A stretch of DNA of 64,000 nt from Mangifera indica (Eukaryota > Streptophyta > Magnoliopsida > Sapindales > Anacardiaceae). Of the stretch, positions 13,322 through 25,237 are shown piece by piece. The stretch covers positions 21,391,945 through 21,455,944 of the forward strand of contig NC_058140.1 in assembly GCF_011075055.1 (NCBI RefSeq). Reading direction: 5' to 3'. The notes under the pieces are model-generated. The model saw nothing but the letters and a program-made list of their open reading frames with translations. It had not been told where the DNA came from and did no database searches. How positions within the stretch are numbered: the stretch's first letter is position 1; every line of letters starts with the position of its first letter. The position numbers were made by a program, and so were the translations under genes.

Positions 13322-14290
13322 ACGAACACTGAAAAGAGAAAGGCTGGCCAGCAGAACTATGGATTTTACCAGCAGCCTCGGGACATAGCAGAGTTACTGG
13401 GAAGCTCAACCAAGCTGAATCTAGGGATTTCTAACGCATCAGGCATCATTTGGAGCAAATATTCATTACCTGAAGTTTCATTATTCTCTGCAGCTGATGA
13501 GAAGTGCATTGGATTTTCACTAGGGCATTCAAACGACATTTATGGCTTACCTACATGCTTTCAAGTGTCAAGAGATCATATTTCTGCTGTTCCATTGTAT
13601 AAATCTATTGACGAAGATCCAAATGCATTAGACGAGTTTGATCTTCAATCACTGGTTAAATTTCACCTCCAAAACAATCAGAATTGCAATTCCTCTGGAA
13701 GGATCCATCAAAATTCTCATGGAAATTCTACAGGCAGTGGGGTTACAGTTATACCATTCATGCAGAAGTCAACAGAAGAAACCACCTTGAAATATGATAG
13801 TTTAAGCAAGCTTCAAAATCACAAAGTGAGTTCAAATAAAGTTCTTTAAATCAATTTCTTTTTTCATGTAGACAAAATGGTAATGATTGGAAACATTTTC
13901 GTATGCTTTCAGACTGGCTACTCCTAAAGGGATCCCTAAGCTGATGGACATTGATGGATTGACTATTTTTCATGTTAAGAGTCAGTTGCAGGTTAGATGA
14001 TCATTACTGAAAACACAGATTTTGTTCTCAGATGGTTCCTTATTTTCTAAATATTTTCGTTTAAAGCATTTTTTTGTTCCAGAAATATCGGATTGCCTTG
14101 AATATTCCCGTATCAACTGATGGTATCTTCTTTTCTTATCTCTGATGTGGTTCCTTAACTATTTACTTTCCCTGGGTTTATTCTGCTCTTTATGCAAAAT
14201 ATGTACATATTGCCTATTAATACTAAATGTTTATGGATCAAACCAATACAGGTAAAGAAAACCTGTAATCGTTTCTTCATGTAGTTCATC
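13322..14290 (+). pseudogene. Broken MYB-CC (PHR1-like) transcription factor, copy 2
   Basis: A tandem sister of the pseudogene at 8.3-11.5 kb. Exon 13322-13825 is open for 168 codons and aligns along its length with copy 1 (LHRSFNQDS versus LYKSIDEDP; FDLQSLVKFHLQNNQN), but the start codon is ACG where copy 1 has ATG. The exon for the first MYB helices (RIRWTQDFH) is missing: only about 85 bases separate exon 1 from the next piece at about 13912-13990 (TPKGIPKLMDIDGLTIFHV, KSQLQ). An exon KYRIALNIPVSTDG follows at about 14083-14124 with proper splice sites, then a stop soon after the next acceptor. The LHEQL exons are absent. It cannot encode a complete DNA-binding domain. Confidence 0.75.
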
Positions 14291-15511
14291 GGAAACTCTA
14301 TGGTTTATCAACGGCATAATTATAAGGAAATAAAATAGTAAGTAATAACCAAACCATTAAACATATTAACATTTCAGTTAATCTTTAGATCCTAATCTCA
14401 ATTCAATAGATGAAAAGATGATAATGGTATGCACAAGTAAGTAGTTTTGAATGATGCACAAATTAGCAAACTTGAATTCTAAAACATCTATATGGACAAA
14501 AGTTTTTAAACAAAGCCATATGCCGAGGGCTTCAGTTTGAGTTCAAAAGGATGATAAGTTTACGAAAGAAGTGGTAAAAGATTAAAAAAGAGAAAAAACA
14601 TCAAAGAAAAAAGTTGAGAAGATAGAAAATAGTAGAAGAAAAAGAAAATATCATCAAATAAGATGAATATATTTGTAATTTGACTTAAAGTTGATTTCAG
14701 ATTGATTTCATTTTGTTGAGTCAAGTTTAAACTATCTTAATTTAGATATACTCTTAGTTATTGATAAGTTAATAAATCAAATATGTTATTATTTAAAATA
14801 AAAAACCAAAACAATTAGAATTAGAATCGATATGAGTTGTTTAAGTTTAAATTGAATAAATTTAATACGATCGATCAAAGAATGGGTTTCTTTTTTTAAA
14901 TAAATCGAGTTTAAACTAATTCAAATATTTAAGTTTGATTTTATATATATTAAATTTAAAATTAAATTATTTTTAAACTAAATTTTAATTTTAATTTATT
15001 AATTTTAAACTAATTTTTTCATGATCAAACTATCATTGGGTTGATCATGATTTGGACAACTTAGATTGAATTGAATACAATCCTAATTATGATTAGGAGA
15101 GGACTTTGTCTCACCTTCACCACAATGGGTTGGGCTCTATGAAGCCAGCTTCAAAGCACAAATAAATTTGTAATGGATCACACGTGGACGTGGTCCTAGT
15201 CAACCAACAAATGGACCTCAAAACCACTTAATGAATCGGTTTCAAGTCCGTGTCCTTTTTTTTTTTTTTTCTCTAAATAATTAATATTAAATAACACTCT
15301 TAGCTCGAAGCATCGTTGCACAGCCTCCTCCTTCCAGCTAGCAACAAAAATCGAACAAAAACTGATACTCGAAACTCACAAACACTCTTCCACCCGCCTT
15401 CTGATTTCAACTCTATGAGATTCAATTATTAATCTTTTTTTTTTCTTCAACTTTTGGGATTTCGTTCGTTTTCTGCTTTCAAAAAGGCGTCATTTTGCTA
15501 CAAAACTGGCT
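14291..15511. other. AT-rich intergenic region and 5' leader of the EMSY-like gene
   Basis: Low-complexity A- and T-rich sequence without coding signal. The last 200 bases, with CT-rich stretches, are the likely promoter and 5' UTR of the EMSY-like gene that starts at 15512. Confidence 0.55.
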
Positions 15512-18500
15512 ATGGACTACGAGCCATACGACAGCAGTGGTTAGTTCACTCTCAGATACCAAATATTTGCTTTCTTTTATTAATCTTTGTGATGAGGTTT
15601 GAAATTTTCACTGAATTTATTTGTTTGTTAGGGTTTGGGTTTTCTTTTCTTTCCACTGCTTTTTTTTTTTTCATTTTGGAATATTTACCAGCTTCTAATT
15701 CTTTTAGAGGGATTTTGTGGTTCTGCTAGTTTGTTTTGATATCAGGTTGTAGTCGTCAGTGGGTAGTATTCAGAATTGGTGAATTAGGGCTTTTAGCTGT
15801 AATTGATTAGGGATATTTAGGGTTTTTTCGTGTTAAAAGTTTCAAGTTTTATTCTATTTATTATGAATTTGAATCAGTTTTTACTGTACAGGGAGATCAA
15901 GAAACATGTCATTGAAGTTGCAACTCAAATTTTGGTTTTAAGCTGTAATATAACATGAGATGTTTGTGGGAATTTGGTTCTGGGTTGGTACTGTAGGGGT
16001 TTTCTGCCCTAAATAGTTTTTGTTTAGAATGATTAATTCTATGCAACATTCATGTAGTATTATTGAATAAATGAATCAAGGCTGTGTAGACATGGCTTAA
16101 TTCAAGTAACTCTTGATATTGTTAAGTTTTTCTGGTGACATTTTTATCTTTGGAACCAATGGCATAAAAAGATAATTTTTTATTGGGATACAACTTTAAC
16201 CATAGACATTAGTTACATATGTCACTGGCTGAACATTCTCTTTGTCTGGAAAATTTTGAATCAATTATGTATTTTCGAATATTTGTGATTTAATAGTTAT
16301 CCAGAACCTTCATGTCATCAAGCAAGATGATTTTATTCGTTAACAGTCTATTGAACCTTATAATAGTTTTGTTTGATAAACTGATATTTTGGCAACCTAC
16401 ATTCTTTCTAATTTGTGTGTGTGTGATTGAAATGTGTTCACTTGGAATTTATTGCAGGAACTGATGACGACCTTCCACCATCACATCAGAATAGAATCCC
16501 TAGAGGAGGACGTGTTGCAGGAAATGGAAGACCTCCTGTGGTTTCTGTTCCATACCCTAGAATGTATGGTGACACTGATATGGAGACTCAAATTCATCAG
16601 CTTGAGCAAGAAGCATACAGTTCAGTTCTGAGGGCCTTTAAAGCTCAAGCTGATGCCATTACTTGGGTACCTAAGAAGTCTTTTAGTCTTTGTGATTCTA
16701 ATATCCTTATATTTGTTTGATCAGGTTTAAATGACTGCTACATGAAATGTATTTTCTTCAGGAGAAAGAAAGTTTGATAACAGAACTAAGAAAAGAGTTG
16801 AGATTATCAAATGAGGAGCACCGAGAGCTTCTAGGCAGGGTCAATGCTGATGATACAATAATAAGAATAAGGTCTTATAGGAGTCCTGAATCAATTTTTG
16901 TTAATTTAAGTCGTTTCAGATTTTGCCAAGCTTAGTGTTCTTTCTTTTTTATTTTTTGGTATAAATGGTTCATATGTTGGGGAATGCTTCAGGGAGTGGA
17001 GACAGGCAGGTGGGCTTCAACCTGGCATGCACGCTATTTCTCAAGCTGTTCATGATCCTACACCTAGCCCAACTGTCTCTGCGTCTCATAAGAGACAAAA
17101 AATAAACCAGCCAATACCTTCTCAATCTTTTGGCGGGCCATCACAATCATTTCACCCTCAAGCAGTGACCGCATCTGCATCCCACCAACCATCTTCATCA
17201 GCTGCTAAACGAGGATCTATTTCAGGATCCAAGGGCAAGAAACATAAACCTGTGAGTTCAAATTTATCAACCTTGGAGTAAAACATAAAACATATCATTT
17301 GGTTTGTTTATTTATTTATTTATTTTTTTAATTTTAATAGGGATTACCTGGTGTATCGTCAATGAAGTCCATGCAATACCCATCATCTGGTCCTGCTGGG
17401 AGGGGGCAAGTTGCTAATAGGGCATCAACAGGGGCTGCTTATGTAGGTGAGCTCACTGAAGGAGCAACATTTAATCCTTTGATTGGTAAGAGAGTCAGGA
17501 CCCGGTGGCCTGATGACAATAACTTCTATGAAGCTGTTATAACTGACTACAACCCAGTTGAGGTATGCATTACAATTGATCAGAAGTGAAACAAGTCTAT
17601 TGTGGATCTGTGGCTGATTTTTCTCCCTTAATCTTGTAAGGGACGACATGCACTAGTCTATGATATTGGTACCGCAAATGAGACCTGGGAATGGGTTAAT
17701 CTTTCAGAGGTACAGGCAGTTCTCATGTTTATTGTGCTTCTATAGTATGAGTTTGACTTTTTAAACAATTGTTTAAGAGGCTGCAAGTCTTTAGCGATTT
17801 TTTTAATGTGGTCATTTGTAATTAGATGATGAGGAGGGGGCACTAGCTTAACAATTCTGTTAAAAAAATTTTCCTAAGATTTAACTTCCAAATTGATTAT
17901 ACAGTTCACTTGTATAATAAATCTGGTTTAGTTCTTTATTTGTGCTAGTACTAGAATACAATAAATGCATGTCCCATATATGCATCTAGTTTAGTTCTTT
18001 ATTTGTGCTAGTACTGGATGATTAAGTTAAAACAAGGATTTTGCCACTTTCTTGTGAAATCTAGCCTCTTAGACTATGAAGCTCAATATGTCCCAGATAT
18101 GTATAATGTATACACCTCTATCTATATCTATCAATTGGAAAGTGTGATTGCTAGGATACTGCAAAGTTTCTTCAGAAATTGGGGACTTATTCTTGAAAAT
18201 CTAAATTTGAGAATACAAAATAGAAAACATTTCAAAACGTGTCCCATGGCTAAATGGTTTGATTCAAGGATGAATATAATAAAGAGGTTTCAACATGTTA
18301 TATAGATTACTAGTTCTAGGAGCATTCTATATAAATGTATTGGTCTTGTCTTCTAATTGCAGATCTCCCCTGAGGATATACAATGGGAAGGTGAGGATCC
18401 TGGAATTTCACATCGAGGAGGTTATGGTGGACCAGGTCATGGGGTGAGTAGAACTGTAGGTCGTGATATTTTTTCTGGCGCTGGAAGAGGTAGAGGTGTC

Positions 18501-19584
18501 CCAAAAGGTCAATCCAGAAAAGATTTTATGCCATCACAGAATGGCATTGGAAAGAAGGCACCAGATGACATACAAATGCGTCACACTGCTAGTTTAATCA
18601 AGGAGGTAAGTGAAAATTGGATGATCTATATCATTTGTCAATCTCTTGGTTTTCAGATATGAATATTTATATTTTCTGCTAAATTTTTTAAAGGTGGAGA
18701 AAGTCTTTGGTACAAATCATCCTGATCCAGTAGAGGTTGAAAAGGCGAAGAGAGTGTTGAAGGTTAGAAGAGAAAGAATCTGTGTCCCCTTTTTTCCACT
18801 TAAATGCTTGTGACAGTTTTTGAAGATTAGATGCATCAGTAACTTCATAATATTTTTAAATTGCAGGAGCAAGAACAAGCACTTATTGATGCAATTGCAA
18901 GGCTTGCTGACATTTCTGATGGTGAAAGTGGTACTTCATTTCCCTTTGGGCATTTTTTTTGAGCTTTCTGTGGCCTGCTAATTTTTGAAATGTCAATTTT
19001 ACTAGGAGCATTTAGTCTTTGTTGGGTTTTTTTATGGTTCTTTTTTTCTATAATATATTATTTCAATTTCACATTTCTTAGAGTGGAGCTGATATATTTT
19101 TTATTGACTTTGAACTCTAGTAGTTGGTACTTATCATTGGTCTGCATTTTGAAAGAAAGTAGGGTGTTTCATTAGATGTAGGTTAGAGCAGCATGTCCCT
19201 GAGAAGAGTCGGTCGTCAGACGAAACAATATAGGGAATGACATAATAAATAAAGAGGAAAAGATAGGTTTGATGCATGACCAGTTGACAACCATTGTATT
19301 TGTGGACTTGATCAACTAATTCATTTATTGTAAACTTTTACATACTCAGTTATTCCATCTTAATTTCTTAAGAGTTGTTAAATGGTGATATGATTGCACA
19401 AGTTTTCATAATATATGGAAACACAATGCTTTTTGATTTCCTGAAAGTTCCCATCAGTTTTGTTTTGTCATTCCCAAAACTGATAATGTTAATATTATAT
19501 GTGATGGTTAAACCATTCTACTTTTGCCTTAAAACAGATGAGGGTGGCCGTCAATTCTCACGCGGGCAGTCAATGGGAGAATGA
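15512..19584 (+). CDS. EMSY-LIKE protein (ENT plus Agenet/Tudor-like domains)
   Basis: Plant EMSY-like proteins are nuclear chromatin readers linked to immunity and reproductive development. Ten coding exons: 15512-15539, 16458-16666, 16762-16871, 16993-17251, 17341-17562, 17641-17709, 18363-18605, 18694-18762, 18867-18930, 19538-19584. Frames agree at every junction and give 439 residues. The ENT domain lies at about 50-122 ([20 protein letters not shown], then [20 protein letters not shown]). A Ser/Gln-rich linker with a basic [14 protein letters not shown] patch follows. The Agenet/Tudor-like domain is at about 250-300 ([20 protein letters not shown], then [19 protein letters not shown]). 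A helical C-terminal end ([35 protein letters not shown]) matches EML proteins. The start sits at the first ATG of a short first exon, a usual feature of the family. Confidence 0.95.
17926..18015. repeat. 27-bp direct repeat in an EMSY-like intron
   Basis: A 27-bp unit (beginning gtttagttctttatttgtgc) occurs at 17926-17952 and again, identical, at 17989-18015. It looks like a local tandem duplication with diverged sequence between the units; it may also be part of the microheterogeneity of this large intron. Confidence 0.85.
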
Positions 19585-20510
19585 AAGAGAAAATGTTTTT
19601 GTTAGGAAGCAGCATAGCTTACTTGCTTTATACTTGGAAAGATGAGATTGGCGGAGGATGAGGATACTTACAGGGCAATAAGATGGATACAGATTAATGG
19701 TTGAGATGTCAAAGAGGACTGCACTAGATTTATAGGTCAATTTATTGTATAATGGTAATTTCTAATTCTATTAGGCGTCCACATGGTAATAAATGTGGGC
19801 TTGTGGCTACTGATTGGTGTAACTGTAAGATGGGGAATTGTTTATGGTAGCTGAGTGCTAATTTTCTTCGTTAGTGATTTAAAATGCCAGTTTAGAAAGG
19901 CTGGTGTTTGTGTAACATTATTAGTGATTGGTCTGTTGTGATCATGTATAAAATTTTGTTTATTTCTGGCTCTATTATTTGTTTCTTGTAGCATTTTCCT
20001 CTCATTTAAATGTTAACATTCGAGACGCTGACTGAAATGAGGATCTTTGGAATTGATTAAAAATAAGGAAAGTTGTATCTTTTTCATCAATGTCTATTGC
20101 GTGTATCTGACGACGGTATTGACGCTATTGCTAAGAACATAGAACAGTAAGTTAGCAATGGAGCCACTTTTGCTCTAGCTTGCCTAATCATTGAGTTTCT
20201 TCCTTGTAGCCAAGAGCAACCAAAGCAAGCAAAATTGTCTTATTTCGGAAAGGAAAATAGGGTTCAGAAAAAATTGTCTTAGCCCTTACAAGGTTTATAT
20301 TTTACGCCCATAACGAGGTACCCGTAAGTTGAACGTCTGCAACATGAGTAGTTATGCGGACAAAGAAAAGAATTTGATAAGATAATTTTGGTAAAATAGT
20401 ACATCGTTAGAAACAAATAGATAAGATGAGACGATTCTGCTGCTAACACTACAAAAACACTACAATGCAATAACAAATATTAATATACAACCAAACCAAA
20501 TTCATCACTT
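19585..20510. other. 3' region between convergent EMSY-like and bromodomain genes
   Basis: Contains the 3' UTR of the EMSY-like gene and then AT-rich DNA up to the 3' end of the minus-strand bromodomain pseudogene. No further gene seen. Confidence 0.55.
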
Positions 20511-22517
20511 TCACCTCCTACCCCTCTTACTTTGGCGCCTCCATACCACCCTCTCCTTTTCACTACCTTCTCTCTCACGCTTCTTCCCACTTGTCTCCGC
20601 CGTCTTTTTTGGTGGTCTCCCAACACTTTTCTTTGATGGATTATTTTCCTCCTTTGCTGATGATCGTCTCCACAACGCCTTTTCTTTCCCTTTATCTTTC
20701 TTTTTCTGATCTTTACTTGCTCTACTTTTCTTCACCGGAGAGTTGTTCTTTATTCTTTTCGAGAAATCCACCACACTTTTCTTTTTATCTGATGTGTTTG
20801 ATCCTTGACTCTTCTTCTTATCTGCTATCGGAGTTTCTTGTTTACTTGAACCTGGGTTGGCGTTTTGTTTTTTGTTACTCAGAGGAGTAATAGTACTATC
20901 ATTGGTGGTTGGATTTCTGTTGGAGCTTCTTGCACCTGTTGTCACAGCTTTCTCATCTGCTTTGACCTTCAACAAGATGCTGCTTGGCTCAACAGGTGGC
21001 GGCTTCTTGTCATCAGTTTGCTGTCGAGCAAAAGTAGAAGAAGTGGAAGGTTTAGTCGATACCGAGCTGCGTTTACGACAGACAATAATGGGCGCAGATT
21101 GTTTATGTTTAGCAAGCAATGAATCGGATCTTTCAAGGTGAGGTGGTATTGGAGCTGGAGAAGTTGAAGAATCAGACTTGTGATTATCTTTCTTAATCTC
21201 ATTAAAGAAAAGTACTACGAAGTTGAAAAGCAGTGACATATTCAAGGGAAGATTTGGGGAAGTAAACAATGACATTGTTGAAAAGAAGCAAGACATCTCT
21301 ATACAAGGCAAGAATGCATGAAGAATAAGAGCCTTGTTCAACTCTTGCTTGCATTGTTTCAACATCCACGTGCCGTCTCACCATCGCTTTGTACTTGATG
21401 GATTCCTGCAAACCCAAATTTGGTGGACTCATTTATTCATTTCATACATTCAAATGGATGGGCCTCCTCATTCCAATTGGGCCTTTCTAAGATTGTGGCC
21501 CTAAAATAGTCACATGTATAATTTGAAGAAAATAAAAGTGGTCCCAAATAATCGGACGTTCACGATGAGATGCAGTCTTGACCAATTGATGCATCATTCA
21601 TTATCCAACAATTTTCTTTTTAATTTCTACAATAATAATAATATATTAATATATAAAACCTGGCTTTTGAGCCGGCGCTCGAATAAGGGTACATGTTTGT
21701 GGTCCTAATCAACTCCAACAACCTAGTCAACGGTTCTGATTTCACATCCGTTCCCAAAGTCTCTTTTTTCCGTTTTTTCCAAAACTCGCTGAGCTTTGCA
21801 CATCACTACTCAACTGAGTCACCGAGTCACCGAACTCGTCCCCTCCGGATCCAACCGCTTTCGCGTCATTCTTAATCATTTCACCATCTCCAATTTTCTC
21901 GCTTAATCCCGTCGAATTTGATTCATTCACCGACCGGTGATCTCCGTCGGAAATGCTTTCTCTGGTTCTTCCGATTTATCCAGCACACCGTTTTTTACAA
22001 TATTCCGGTCGTCGAGATCTGGCTTTTGTCTAGTTTTAAAATTATTTACTGCCGGCTCTCGCTCTTTTTCTAATCTCTTAACTTTAACCTGTAATGAACT
22101 GATAAAAGAAGAATTTATCAGATCTAAATAAAATTATCAATAAATAAAAAAGAAAAAAGAAGAGAAGATTTACAATATGTTAAGATCGTAACGTTGAACT
22201 TCTTGTTTCAATTCATGGACACGAACCTTGCGAAGCTCCTCAAGCCAAGGAATATTAACGAGTTTAGCGGGTGGTTCGTTTTCGTGTTCTTGTTGTTCGT
22301 CTTTGAATCGACGTTTAAGGTCGAGATATTTTTGTTTGCAGCAATGAGCGGTGGTTAGAAGATGAGTAACAGAGGTCTTAGTTTGAAGTTCGAGGGCAAC
22401 AGAATCCCAGTTCTTGAAGCCATGGCGTTTGACAGCACAAGCTAACAACAACTCCTCCCAAGTCCCCCATGTTTTTCCATCGTTTTTGTTTACTTCATCA
22501 CTGTTCTTCTTCATCAT
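20511..22517 (-). pseudogene. MYB-like/bromodomain DNA-binding protein gene with several frameshifts
   Basis: Exon 1 (22517-22174) encodes WGTWEELLLACAVKRHGFK, the MYB-like start of a plant family of bromodomain proteins (Arabidopsis At3g57980/At2g42150 type, from memory). Exon 2 (22098-21660) continues with SLQVKVKRLEKE and later VNESNSTG, SSDVQSSAS, VKSEPLTRLLELI and LFERRLKSQ. Exon 3 (21405-20511) holds the bromodomain part ESIKYKAMVRRHVDVE, YRDVLLLFNNVIVYF and a long Lys/Ser-rich tail ending WRRQSKRGRR. These conserved blocks fall in different frames: one base appears missing near 21948, near 21776 and near 21695, and one base extra near 21203. The first shift leads straight to a TGA at about 21921. 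All splice sites look normal. Either a recently dead gene or local consensus errors; neighbouring genes show no such errors. Confidence 0.8.
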
Positions 22518-22538
22518 TACAACACCAAAGAACACTAA

Positions 22539-23020
22539 GGGCCATTTGGGTCCATTTTGTAAAAATTACCTTCATAATCTATTTTTTATTTTTTTGTTTA
22601 GTTTGTCAGTAATAAAAAAATATTATAGTAATATTTTATTATCAATACTGATATGACAAGTAATATAAGTTGTAATCTGATTACCACTTCACCTTAAGTA
22701 TTTATAGATTATCAAAGTAATTTTGATTTTATTATAATTATATTATTATTTATTAATTTTTTGAGACAAAAATAAATTTATTTTTAATTAATATGACAAA
22801 TAATATAAAAAATATTTAAAAATAATTATATTCAAGACATTTAAGTAAAATAATTTACTAGTAATTTTTTATTACTTTTAACTAAACACAATAATTATTT
22901 ATATCTACTAAATTTTATCAAACATAGTAATAATTTATATCTAGTAATCTTCTAAGCAATCTATCTTCAAGGTAATCTTTCTATTTTGGTAATAAAATAT
23001 TATCCAAACTAAACGTCCCC
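22539..23020 (-). mobile_element. Tourist-like (PIF/Harbinger) MITE, copy 1
   Basis: A 482-bp AT-rich element bounded by TAA on both sides (22536-22538 and 23021-23023). The ends are imperfect inverted repeats: GGGCCATTTGGGTCC on the left and the reverse complement of GGGGACGTTTAGTTTGG on the right. A three-base TAA/TTA target duplication and GGG-GTTTGG-like ends are typical of Tourist MITEs. It is homologous along its length, in opposite orientation, to the element at 23165-24555. It lies 21 bases upstream of the putative start codon of the broken bromodomain gene. Confidence 0.75.
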
Positions 23021-23164
23021 TAAATGTAATTTTTGTTTACGGGTTGGGGGTTTCGTATATTTATGAATATTGTTATATAAATAAATAAATTCTCATCCCT
23101 CCGTCTGCTTCTTTTTTAAATATATAACAATCAGATTAGGGTTTCATGCTTACTTACACTTTTA

Positions 23165-24555
23165 GGGAATGTTTAATTTGGGTAATATTTTATTTTTAAA
23201 ATAAAAAGATTGTTTTGAAAATAGATTACTTAAAAATTATTGAGTATAAATGATTACAACGTTTAATAAAATTTGGTATAAATGAATGGTATAAATAAGG
23301 GAAAAGGCCTATTCCCACCCAAATTTTCACAAAATCGCAAAATTTTACCCACAACAATTGAAAAGCCTAAACATCCACCTATGAACTAACTATCGCCCAA
23401 ATTTTCAGTTAAAAGTAAGAGTAAAATTATCATTTTACCTATAAATCTTAAGACTTTAAATTTTTTATCAATTCCCCTCTCCAGGTTTTAAAAACTAACA
23501 TTTCAACCCATCCTTAAAGTTTGAAATGTTTATATTTCACTCTAGAGTTTGCTTCCTTTTCCAGCTACCATCATTCCGATCGATGGCCAGTGCTTTGCAC
23601 CGAATCTTCCATCTCTGACTACAAAGGACCAAGAGGGATGACTCTTCGTCACCTAAATCTAAACGATAAAGATTCATCTGAATCTGGAAGAAAAGACGAA
23701 AGATAACGTTTCGTTGTGTCATCCAAAAGTGACGATGAAGTGTCATCCTTTGTCGTTGCATCATCCAGACGATGCAACGAAAGACGACAAAATGTCATCT
23801 TTTGTCTCTTCTTCCAAATTTAGACAACAAAGAGTCATCCTTCGTAGCTAAAGATAGAAGATTGGTGGAAAGCCTTGGCCATCAGTCAGAATGATGGTGG
23901 TCGAAGAAGAAAACAAACCTTAAAAGCGAAATATAAATTTTTCAAACTTTGAGGATCGGTTGAAGTGTTAGTTTTTAAAACTTGGAGGGGGGAAATGACA
24001 AAAATTTCAAAGTTTTAAAGTTTATAGATAAAATAACGATTTTACCCCTATCTTTAACTGAAAATTTGGACAATAGTTAGTTTATGGGTGGGTATTTAGG
24101 TTTTTCATTTGCCATAGATGTGATTTTGAGATTAAGCTAAAATTTGGATAGGAAATTATTCTTTTCCCAATAAATAATTATTATGTTCGATTGAAAATAA
24201 TAAAATAACACTAATAAATTATTTTAAATATTTTTTATATTATTAGTTATATTAATTAAAAATAAATTTACTTTTTTTTAAAAAAATTAATAAAAAATAA
24301 TATAATTATAATAAAATCAATATTATATTGATAATATTTTAATACCTGATAAAAGTGGTAATTAGATTTTCACTTATATTACCTATCACATTATTATTAG
24401 TAATAAAATATTACCGTAATATTTTATTACTGACAAGCTAAACAAGATAATGTAAATAATAAAAAATACGCTAAACCCTAAACCGAACAAGATAATGTAA
24501 ATAATAAAATATTTATTATTAAGATAATCTTTAAAATCTCCTAACTAAACAACCC
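23165..24555 (+). mobile_element. Tourist-like MITE, copy 2, split by a nested foldback element
   Basis: Bounded by TTA at 23162-23164 and 24556-24558, with ends GGGAATGTTTAATTTGGG and the complement of GGGTTGTTTAGTTAGG. Its two parts (23165-23298 and 24169-24555) line up with the continuous copy 1. The interruption is the foldback element at 23299-24168. Near the right end a short unit (acaagataatgtaaataata) is duplicated. Confidence 0.75.
23299..24168. mobile_element. Foldback (Mutator-like) non-autonomous element A
   Basis: 870 bp with long terminal inverted repeats starting GGGAAAAGGCCTATTCCCAC on the left and GGGAAAAGAATAATTTCCTA on the right (read inward). Flanks are tataaataa on the left (23290-23298) and aataaataa on the right (24169-24177), a 9-bp target duplication with one mismatch. 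The centre has repeated gacgaa/ttcgtc motifs arranged as an inverted repeat. No transposase is present. Confidence 0.8.
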
Positions 24556-24558
24556 TTA

Positions 24559-25237
24559 ACTTACTTACTTTTTTATCAATATTTTATTAAACTCTATTTG
24601 GACTGTCCTATTGTCCCTCCCACACTACTTGGGGTTAGATTTGAACACACTTCGGTTAGATTTAAATGCAATTGATTCGCTCTTGATTCAGTATCTAGTT
24701 TGAATGAGTTAAATTAATTCAAATCCAACAAATTGCTAGTAAATTATCTCTTCTAACTAATGACTTTTTATTTTATTCAATTATTTTTATTTTTCTTCAA
24801 CGGCTATCATTTTTATTTTTTAGAGGATTTTTTTTTATTCTCTTCATTTACAACTTTCTGGAGAACCTCATTGCCAATTTAAATGAGTTCAAACTCAAAC
24901 TAAATTTTTTGAATTCAAACTTAACTCAGTTTAAATTCACCCCTAATTCTAACAAAATCCTTTCTTGGAGCAAAAACAATTTTAAAAGAGATGAAAAAAT
25001 ATTCAATCTCATTATCCAATCACATGTTGCTAGTTTTGTAGACAAGTTAATCATGTATGTCTGTCTATACAGGTTAGGTTATCCTATTATTTCCAAGCAA
25101 ACAAAGTTCAAAATCAAATCAAGCCAACACTTTGATCACAAGGGTAAACCCAGTAACGGAGAAATACTTGTAACAATAATCATACATATTTTCCCTTTGA
25201 AAATAGTGATATGGTTTATCAAAAAGTCAAGCCCCTC
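24559..25237. other. Intergenic region downstream of NTAN1
   Basis: AT-rich sequence. It includes the 3' UTR of the minus-strand NTAN1 gene next to 25237. No other gene or element is recognised. Confidence 0.5.

Noticed and set aside
20591..21141. Plus-strand open frames opposite the bromodomain tail
   Set aside because: Antisense shadows of a Lys/Ser-rich coding region; hydrophobic composition follows from the complementary strand.
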